The notes under the pieces are model-generated. The model had not been told where the DNA came from, ran no database searches, and was given only the letters and a program-made list of their open reading frames with translations. Positions 1-4,374 of a stretch of DNA of 8,375 nt are shown one piece after another. Source of the DNA: Acidobacteriota bacterium (GTDB lineage: Bacteria > Acidobacteriota > Terriglobia > Terriglobales > Acidobacteriaceae). A program made the position numbers and the translations under genes. The stretch spans positions 1 to 8,375 of the forward strand of contig JAJYBT010000065.1 in the NCBI GenBank assembly GCA_021778875.1, written 5' to 3'. Position 1 is the first letter of the stretch; every line of letters starts with the position of its first letter.

Positions 1-1
1 C

Positions 2-274
2 CATTGGGAACATAAATGGAGGTTGGATTCGCATCATTGCGTCGGGCTCACCGAGTCGGACCTGGACGAGTGGTATCGCTCGCTCCCGGCTGCCGAGAAG
101 GTGCTCGTCTACGAGGAACGCATGGAAGAGGGCGTCCGTCCGCACCAGCTCCGCGCCCCCGAGACGCGCCTGAACGCCACGCTCAGCGGCAACTCGCTCG
201 AAGAGGTGCTCGCGCACGGCGAACGCCTCCTCGGCCTCATGCGCCAGATCGCCGGCCAACCCATCAGCCACTAA
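2..274 (+). CDS. Small acidic hypothetical protein, 5' end uncertain
   Basis: I do not recognise this protein. The frame is open from the left window edge to the TAA at 272-274. The first usable start inside the window is TTG at 23, but the only purine-rich motif (GGAGG, 18-22) touches it with no spacing. Either the true start lies upstream of the window or TTG 23 is used, which gives 83 residues. The next in-frame ATG is at 122 and would remove half the protein. The product is soluble and helical: a DLDEWYRSL helix, a charged EERMEEG segment, and a C-terminal LEEVLAHGERLLGLMRQIAG helix, with no membrane segment. Its stop lies 12 nt before the next gene, so it is probably the upstream member of the same operon. 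Reading the same DNA in the ATG-16 frame gives an Arg/Pro/His-rich product typical of an off-frame shadow. Confidence 0.6.
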   Translation, partial: HWEHKWRLDSHHCVGLTESDLDEWYRSLPAAEKVLVYEERMEEGVRPHQLRAPETRLNATLSGNSLEEVLAHGERLLGLMRQIAGQPISH

Positions 275-286
275 CCGGAGGCCGCC

Positions 287-769
287 ATGGATCTCGACCG
301 CACCGTATACAGCACCGCGCAACCCGACACGCCGGGCACTCTCTTCGAGACCTTCGCCGACCGCGTCTTGCGGCGTGTGGACGAGGTGATTGCGGGACGC
401 AACTGCGCCTGGCAGCCCAACGCGCATCAGGTCGAGTTCCTGCGTCTGATCCGCTCGCACCAGGGCAAGCGCCGCGCGGTGGCGCTCACGCTGATCGCCG
501 AACGCATGCAGCTCTCGCAGCGCTCCGTCAAGGAGCTGGTGCAGGATCTGCGCATGAGCTTCGGCGTGCAGGTGGGCGCATCGCGCGATGCGGGCGCGGG
601 CGGCTACTACGTCGTGGAGACCGAGGCCGAGAGCGACGAAACCTGCTCCGTGATGTGGTCGCAGGCCATGGCCATGCTCCGCGTCTACTACCAGCTTCGG
701 CGAGGCCGCCAGACGCTCGCCGAGATGACCGCCCAGATCGGGCTCGAATTGAAAGAAGGTACGAAGTGA
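287..769 (+). CDS. Winged-helix-like DNA-binding phage protein
   Basis: This 160-residue protein has a probable winged helix-turn-helix in its middle. Residues about 62-90 form two helices around AERMQLSQRSVKELVQDLR, and the GVQVGASRDAGAGGYYVV stretch to about residue 110 would be the wing. The pattern 'LS.RSVK..V.DLR...G' followed by a Gly-rich turn and 'GYY' is common in small phage or plasmid regulators and replication proteins that choose which helices contact DNA. The N-terminal 50 residues and the C-terminal helix (QTLAEMTAQIGLELK) are not recognised. The start is ATG 287 with GGAGG at 277-281, five bases upstream. The stop overlaps the GTG of the next gene. The role could be early transcription control or origin recognition; the sequence does not separate these. 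Confidence 0.8.
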   Translation: MDLDRTVYSTAQPDTPGTLFETFADRVLRRVDEVIAGRNCAWQPNAHQVEFLRLIRSHQGKRRAVALTLIAERMQLSQRSVKELVQDLRMSFGVQVGASRDAGAGGYYVVETEAESDETCSVMWSQAMAMLRVYYQLRRGRQTLAEMTAQIGLELKEGTK

Positions 770-1194
770 GCGATTACCCACGCAACCGCAAGGAGATGCT
801 GCGCGCGAGCTATGTGAAGTCCGGCGACGGCGTGTGCAAGGGCTGCGGCGCGGCCATCGAGTGGTGGAAGACCACGCGCGGCAAGTCGATGCCGTTCAAC
901 CCGGTGCCGGAGATCGGCGCCGCCGTCATCCACGGCGAGACCTGCCCCAACCGGCGCGAGTTCAACGGCGCGGCCAACACGGCGGAGGCTCCCGCGCCCG
1001 GCAAGTTCACCTTCGAGCGCGAGGTGCGCGAGCTGCAGCGCAAGTCCAGGGCGCGCGTGGTGGTGATGGTGGACGACTGCGGCACCCCCGCCGCGTGGGC
1101 CTCCGGCATCCCCGCCGAAGAACTCCGCCACGATCTCATCTCCGCCGCCAACTTCGTCCGCGCCGAAGTCGCCAAGAAAGAGGCCGCGCTGTGA
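766..1194 (+). CDS. Zinc-motif phage hypothetical protein (CxxC...HxxxC)
   Basis: This 142-residue protein starts at GTG 766, which overlaps the previous stop as GTGA, with AAAGAAGG (752-759) at good spacing. Its open frame runs much further upstream, but that part is an Arg/Pro-rich shadow of the two preceding genes. Residues C24-x2-C27 and H56-x3-C60 probably bind one zinc ion. The intervening sequence (IEWWKTTRGKSMPFNPVPE) matches the pattern 'C.GC.A.I.W..T..GK.MP..P.......H...CP' seen in many uncharacterised phage and prophage proteins. The second half (about residues 75-142) is a charged helical region ending KKEAAL. The family has no function I can name; a nucleic-acid contact is plausible from the metal motif. 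ATG at codon 11 is a weaker alternative start. Confidence 0.85.
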   Translation: MSDYPRNRKEMLRASYVKSGDGVCKGCGAAIEWWKTTRGKSMPFNPVPEIGAAVIHGETCPNRREFNGAANTAEAPAPGKFTFEREVRELQRKSRARVVVMVDDCGTPAAWASGIPAEELRHDLISAANFVRAEVAKKEAAL

Positions 1195-1601
1195 AGCGTC
1201 TCCCCGATCCTCGCCATATGGCGGTGAAGGAGCTGCTGGCGAAGTACTGGGCGGCGGAGTGTCCGTCGCTGCCGGAGCTGCCCTGGGGCGCGGCCGAGGC
1301 GGGTGCGCTCAGCCAGTTCCTCAAGTCGAATCCCGCGCTCACGGTCGAGCAGATCGCCGACCTGCTGCGCAATCGCTTCCGCTCCGAAGACCACGCCGCC
1401 GGCGAGCCGGTCTTCGTCTGGGTCAAGTACCTGATGCGCTACCTCGCAGGGCCGCTGAACAAGTATCGCCAGCCGATGGAAAGGAGGACTGATGGACAAC
1501 CGCAACCAACTCGCGCGGACCAGCGCAACCGGCACGCCGTCGACGCTACCGCCGCGGCGCTCGCAAGAGTACGTGGAGTGGCTGATCGTGGAGATCGGTA
1601 A
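1191..1601 (+). CDS. Small helical phage protein, long 3' overlap
   Basis: GTG 1191 overlaps the previous stop as GTGA and has AAAGAGG at 1177-1183. The 136-residue frame contains a convincing helical core: KELLAKYWAAE, GALSQFLKSNPALTVEQIADLLRNR, then VFVWVKYLMRYLAGPLNKY (about residues 70-95). This arrangement of an LT.EQI..LL helix followed by a W/Y-rich helix ending in 'GPLNKY' looks like a small DNA- or partner-binding phage protein; I cannot name the family. After about residue 100 the sequence (RRTDGQPQPTRADQRN onward) is low quality and runs 110 nt inside the next gene. That tail may be real but untypical, or a one-base change may have removed an earlier stop: a TGA in another frame (1490-1492) would give a tidy TGATG junction with the next gene. 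Confidence is high for the core and low for the last 37 residues. Confidence 0.75.
   Translation: MKRLPDPRHMAVKELLAKYWAAECPSLPELPWGAAEAGALSQFLKSNPALTVEQIADLLRNRFRSEDHAAGEPVFVWVKYLMRYLAGPLNKYRQPMERRTDGQPQPTRADQRNRHAVDATAAALARVRGVADRGDR
1480..1487 (+). promoter_or_regulatory. Strong ribosome binding site for the 1492 gene
   Basis: AAAGGAGG lies four bases before ATG 1492 and is the best anti-16S match in the window. It fixes the start of the 1492 gene even though this start lies inside the 3' part of the preceding open frame. Confidence 0.75.
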
Positions 1602-1977
1602 GCTCGCCGTCTATCTCCGCCAGCAGGAGCAGCTCGACGCCGACGGCATCATCGCCGCGCAGATGGCCGAGGACCTCGCCGACACGCTGCCCGCCGCGAT
1701 GCCGGAGACCTTCCGCCGCCTGCGCATGCGTTCGAAGTTCTTCCCGCGTCCGGTGGAGCTGCTGGAGGTGTACGACGAGGTCTGCCGCGAACGCGCGCAG
1801 CAGATCGCACGCGAGGAGTCGCGACGCGCCGCCGATGCCGTCGCCACGATGCTCGAAGACAAACGCGCGCACCCGGAGAAATACTTCTCCGTCGATGACC
1901 TGCTGCGCGAGCGCGGCCTGATCCAAGCCGTCACCGCAGCGAAGCCGAAAGCCAAACGAAAGAAGGGAAGCAAGTGA
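1492..1977 (+). CDS. Helical phage protein, possible replication accessory protein
   Basis: This 161-residue protein has a flexible Ser/Thr/Pro-rich N-terminus (about 1-24), a helical core and a Lys-rich C-terminus (KPKAKRKKGSK) suited to nucleic-acid contact. The core starts at about residue 26 with EYVEWLIVEIGKLAVYLR, continues with an acidic amphipathic helix (AAQMAEDLADTLP), and reaches a 'SKFFPRPVELLEVYDE' motif at about 81-96. A helix bundle followed by 'FP.P.EL...Y' recalls small phage proteins that load or regulate a replicative helicase, where a similar 'FPPT.AE' motif occurs. That is a pattern-level resemblance only. A second charged helix (about 97-130) is rich in Arg and Glu and may be a coiled coil. 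The stop overlaps the next start as GTGA. Position among other early-type genes supports a replication or regulatory role. Confidence 0.82.
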   Translation: MDNRNQLARTSATGTPSTLPPRRSQEYVEWLIVEIGKLAVYLRQQEQLDADGIIAAQMAEDLADTLPAAMPETFRRLRMRSKFFPRPVELLEVYDEVCRERAQQIAREESRRAADAVATMLEDKRAHPEKYFSVDDLLRERGLIQAVTAAKPKAKRKKGSK

Positions 1978-2390
1978 GCACACAACACACAGCACTGTTA
2001 CTGCAGGGGCCGGATGAGCGCGGCGCGGAGATGGAGGACGTGCGCATCGCGCTCGGCATCCTGGGCGAGCGCGGCTGGTCGGTGGAGCGCCTGAACATTC
2101 CGCCGCAGCTCCTCATCACGGCCACGCCAATCAGCTTGGAAGGTCCATACAAGGCGCTCACCCAGCGCCTCGCCGAGGAAGAGGCCGAGCGCGTAAAGCT
2201 GCGAGAGGCGTGCGTAAAGCTGGAGATGAAGATCACGGAGCGTCCAACCTATTCCGCCGCCTTTTCTCTCTGCGCCTTCTTCGCCGGCCTAGCGGCAGCG
2301 GCGGCCTACGCGCGGCATCCCAGCTACGCGCTCATCGTTGCCTTCGGATGCTCGCTCACCTCGATTGCGCTGAAGAAGGTGATCGCATGA
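1974..2390 (+). CDS. Small membrane protein with coiled coil
   Basis: GTG 1974 forms a GTGA overlap with the previous stop and is preceded by AGAAGGG (1961-1967). The 138-residue product has a soluble N-terminal half, a short coiled coil at about residues 60-88 (YKALTQRLAEEEAERVKL and following), then two hydrophobic stretches at about 94-112 and 117-133 ending in KKVIA. This predicts an inner-membrane hairpin with the coiled coil on the cytoplasmic side. There is no signal peptide and no enzyme motif. Small coiled-coil-plus-hairpin proteins in phage early regions can act at the membrane (exclusion, replication tethering or holin-like function), but nothing here selects one role. The two-helix C-terminus resembles a holin only in topology. 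The stop overlaps the next start as ATGA. Confidence 0.8.
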   Translation: MSTQHTALLLQGPDERGAEMEDVRIALGILGERGWSVERLNIPPQLLITATPISLEGPYKALTQRLAEEEAERVKLREACVKLEMKITERPTYSAAFSLCAFFAGLAAAAAYARHPSYALIVAFGCSLTSIALKKVIA

Positions 2391-3268
2391 AGACCTTCGA
2401 GCAGATCGGCGCGGAGATTGGCGAGATCGTCGCGGAGAAGAACGCCGCGTATGGCAGCAGCTTCGCCAAGGCCGGAGAGTTTCTCCGGCTGCTGTATCCC
2501 AATGGTCTCCGGCCGGAGCAGTATGCCGACGCGCTGCTGCTCGTCCGGATCTTCGACAAACAGATGCGCATCGCCACCGACCGCGACGCGCTAGGCGAAT
2601 CGCCCTATGGCGACATCAGCGGCTACGGAGTCCTTGGCGTTCACCTGCATCAGCAACGTCCGATATGTGGATATCAGTGGGCGCTCGGAGGCAGGCTTGC
2701 GACATGCCAGGAGCCGAAAGGGCATGAGGTCGAGCGCAATGGGAACCCAGGATCGTCGCACAAGTGTCCCGATGAATATACGGTGGCTTTACAACAGAAA
2801 GAGGTTTCGGAGACATGGCGCTCGTCTGCCAAAGTGGAGGATGCGGAAAGCCGGTTAGCCGCAAGGATGCAAGGTTCTGCAGCCCGGAATGCCGGTCAAA
2901 AGAACTCGCCGAACGAAAGCGCGGCAAGCGAGACAAATCCCTCGCCGATGCCGTCAGCCTGGTCCGCCGCGCCGGACTACTCCACTGCACCTGCTGCACC
3001 GGCGACTGCAAAAGAAAGCGCGGAAGACCGGCCACTGCGCGCAGTCCGGAGAGCGCGCCTCACTCACACTTATCGTCTTTGGAATGATAGTCGCCACAAT
3101 CTCCTGAAATGCATTGCATGCGAGGAGAGTGTGATGGGATGTACCAAATACGAGGTTCCGGTGCGAATGGTCCTGGGCGTGATCCATTTATTTACCTGCT
3201 CTCGCGACTGCCAGATATTTTGTCTTCGGCTTCTTCGCAAAGGGTTTGTGGAAGGAACGATAGCATGA
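2387..3268 (+). CDS. Nmad1/DUF1599-like protein with Cys/His-rich extension; 3' boundary uncertain
   Basis: The start is ATG 2387 (ATGA overlap, GAAGAAGG at 2372-2379). Residues 1-84 match the Nmad1/DUF1599 pattern of phage proteins: K18-N19..Y22-G23, R54..D57-K58..R61, and E71-S72...D76...Y80 (consensus 'KN..YG', 'R..DK..RIAT', 'GESP..DI.GY'). By name the family is linked to nucleotide-modification loci; its chemistry is not established from this sequence. A second segment at residues 94-127 carries C94, C107, H113, H125 and C127, arranged like a small zinc site with a 'C..P.GH...H.C' flavour. Beyond about residue 140 the frame turns Ala/Ser/Pro-rich and lies over a better-looking zinc-finger ORF in another frame (2815-3087), yet no stop occurs until the TGA at 3266-3268, which itself overlaps the next start. 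The first ~140 codons are probably coding. The 3' part may be a shadow, perhaps after loss of a stop near 2800. Confidence 0.7.
   Translation: MKTFEQIGAEIGEIVAEKNAAYGSSFAKAGEFLRLLYPNGLRPEQYADALLLVRIFDKQMRIATDRDALGESPYGDISGYGVLGVHLHQQRPICGYQWALGGRLATCQEPKGHEVERNGNPGSSHKCPDEYTVALQQKEVSETWRSSAKVEDAESRLAARMQGSAARNAGQKNSPNESAASETNPSPMPSAWSAAPDYSTAPAAPATAKESAEDRPLRAVRRARLTHTYRLWNDSRHNLLKCIACEESVMGCTKYEVPVRMVLGVIHLFTCSRDCQIFCLRLLRKGFVEGTIA
2815..3087 (+). CDS. Nested zinc-finger ORF
   Basis: This 90-codon frame lies wholly inside the 2387-3268 open frame, shifted by one base. It starts at ATG 2815, preceded by AAGAGG (2799-2804) and GGAG (2809-2812). It has a treble-clef-like metal motif near its start: C5-x4-C10 and C22-x3-C26 in the pattern 'C....C...........RFCS.EC', followed by a basic helix (ELAERKRGKR) and a second cluster C58, C60, C61, C65. 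Such 'FCS..C' fingers are frequent in small phage and plasmid proteins. Its protein quality is clearly better than that of the overlapping frame across about 2815-3010; the last 25 residues (after RKRGRP) are poor. It is probably a separate small gene, or the true continuation after a frameshift. Confidence 0.55.
   Translation: MALVCQSGGCGKPVSRKDARFCSPECRSKELAERKRGKRDKSLADAVSLVRRAGLLHCTCCTGDCKRKRGRPATARSPESAPHSHLSSLE
3134..3268 (+). CDS. Possible 44-residue Cys-containing ORF
   Basis: ATG 3134 is preceded by GAGGAG (3122-3127) at six bases, a good ribosome binding site. It opens the last 44 codons of the long 2387-3268 frame. The peptide contains TCSRDCQIFC and a basic C-terminus (LRLLRKGF). 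A C-x2-C pair (CIAC) lies just upstream in the same frame, so a version starting upstream at a non-standard codon would form a CxxC...CxxxC metal site. The stop forms ATGA with the next start, as in the other coupled genes here. This could equally be only the 3' end of the longer frame. Confidence 0.35.
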   Translation: MGCTKYEVPVRMVLGVIHLFTCSRDCQIFCLRLLRKGFVEGTIA

Positions 3269-3768
3269 AGATCAACCCACGCCAGCTTCGCCGTCTGCAG
3301 ACGCTCTACAACCAATTCGAGCGGCACACGCTCGACGTGGACGCGGGCCGCGACGCGCGGCTGGCATGGGCCTCGCGGATGACCGGGCGCACCATCGACA
3401 GCTTCAATCAGCTCTCGCTCGACGAGGCCAAGCGCTGCATCGACGCGCTGCAGGGCGTGCTCGGCGTGAAGGCTCCGAACCGCAGCCCGCGCCCGCGCAT
3501 GAGCCGCTATGCAGCGGAGAAGGCTGGCACCGAAGGCCGCCGTGATCAGATCCACGCCGAGACCACGCTGGTGACCGAGACCGACCTCTCGCGCATCCAG
3601 GACCAGCTCTCGCGCCTGGGTTGGGAGCAGCCCACACTAGAGCGCTTCCTGCTCAGCTCGCGCAGCCCGCTCAAAGGCCGTACGCAGATCCGCACGCTCG
3701 GCGATTCGAACAAAGTCCTCTGGGCCTTGAAGCGCATCTCCCCGCGAAAGGAGCAGCTTGCCAGCTAA
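3265..3768 (+). CDS. GemA / Mu gp16-like phage regulatory protein
   Basis: This 167-residue protein starts at ATG 3265 (ATGA overlap; GGAAGGA at 3250-3256). The frame is open back to 3109, but that extension is low quality. Two parts fit the DUF1018/GemA (Mu gp16) family. An N-terminal helical unit (about 5-67) ends 'W...MTGRTIDSFNQLSLDEAKRCIDAL', close to the family pattern 'R.TG......L...E...VI..L'. A C-terminal unit (about 100-165) has 'QLSRLGWEQPTLERFL' and 'SNKVLWALKRI', matching 'LGW...RL..F' and 'KV...L'. In Mu-like phages this gene lies in the early region and affects host DNA topology and early control. A basic linker (about 70-95) joins the two parts. There are no catalytic residues. 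Another small helical phage protein is the main alternative. Confidence 0.75.
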   Translation: MKINPRQLRRLQTLYNQFERHTLDVDAGRDARLAWASRMTGRTIDSFNQLSLDEAKRCIDALQGVLGVKAPNRSPRPRMSRYAAEKAGTEGRRDQIHAETTLVTETDLSRIQDQLSRLGWEQPTLERFLLSSRSPLKGRTQIRTLGDSNKVLWALKRISPRKEQLAS

Positions 3769-3774
3769 CCCACG

Positions 3775-4326
3775 ATGAAGCCCCACTGCGAACGCGACCA
3801 CCAGTTCGAACTCTTCGATACTCCAGCTCCGCTCGCCGAGCTTGCGCCGAAGCTCGTGCTCCCCTTTCAGCGCTCGGAAGAGGTTGATATCAACCGCGTC
3901 GCGCGGATACTCGGCGTCAACCGCACTACGGTCTTCCGCATGCTGGAGGCGGGCGTAATCCATAACTTCCGCATTGGCCGCGGCAGGCCGCGCATCGAAT
4001 ACAACTCCGTGGTCGAGTACTGCGACCGCCTGCGCGTGGAGTACCGCATCTCCTCGCGCGCGGTTCTGCCGCTGAAGGGACGCCGCCACCGCGACCGCGA
4101 CCTGCTGCCATTCCCGCTCGACGAGACCATCGGCGTCTCCGACGTCCGCGCCATGCTCGACTGTCCGCGCGAGACCGTGCAATTCCTGATCGAGGAAGGA
4201 ACCCTCATCGGGTACAAACTCTCCGACAGCGGTTCGCCGTGGCGCATCTGGAAGCGTTCGGTGGAGCGCTCGATTGCGCGCGGCGATCTCATCGTCCGCA
4301 AGTTCCCCGTCGCACCCTTGCGCTAA
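3775..4326 (+). CDS. Twin excisionase/MerR-like HTH regulator
   Basis: This 183-residue protein contains two helix-turn-helix units of the excisionase/MerR type. The first (residues about 36-86) reads 'VDINRVARILGVNRTTVFRMLEAG', then 'RIGRGRPRIEYNSVVEYC', i.e. HTH, basic wing and anchoring helix. The second (about 117-167) reads 'GVSDVRAMLDCPRETVQFLIEEG', then 'SPWRIWKRSVERSI', the same order with W.I..RSVE as the wing/anchor. A basic linker (LKGRRHRDRD, about 100-109) separates them. Such proteins bind direct repeats to control excision or switch phage transcription; having two copies in one chain suggests it can contact two half-sites alone. ATG 3775 lies six bases after the previous stop but has no close Shine-Dalgarno; AAAGGAG at 3747-3753 is 21 bases away. 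It may be translated by coupling. It closes the early-type gene run before the exported-protein genes. Confidence 0.82.
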   Translation: MKPHCERDHQFELFDTPAPLAELAPKLVLPFQRSEEVDINRVARILGVNRTTVFRMLEAGVIHNFRIGRGRPRIEYNSVVEYCDRLRVEYRISSRAVLPLKGRRHRDRDLLPFPLDETIGVSDVRAMLDCPRETVQFLIEEGTLIGYKLSDSGSPWRIWKRSVERSIARGDLIVRKFPVAPLR

Positions 4327-4374
4327 GGCGCGCGCTGACGCCTGAATCCGGCGCTCGCGCGGCACACTGCGATC
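4327..4374 (+). other. Short intergenic gap before the exported-protein genes
   Basis: A 48-nt GC-rich spacer. It has imperfectly paired GGCGCGCGC and GGCGCTCGCGC stretches but no T-tract, so I do not call a terminator. No Shine-Dalgarno precedes ATG 4375. The last 22 bases resemble the 22 bases before ATG 7843 (16 of 22 identical by hand alignment). Confidence 0.5.

Noticed and set aside
16..765. Upstream extension of the 766 gene's frame to ATG 16
   Set aside because: The extension is Arg/Pro/His-rich and overlaps two good genes completely; GTG 766 has a ribosome site and a GTGA junction.
3109..3264. Longer N-terminus for the GemA-like protein from ATG 3109
   Set aside because: The extra residues are low quality, no ribosome site precedes ATG 3109, and ATG 3265 has both a ribosome site and an ATGA junction.
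4327..4374. Rho-independent terminator after the twin-HTH gene
   Set aside because: Only imperfect GC-rich pairing and no following T-tract.
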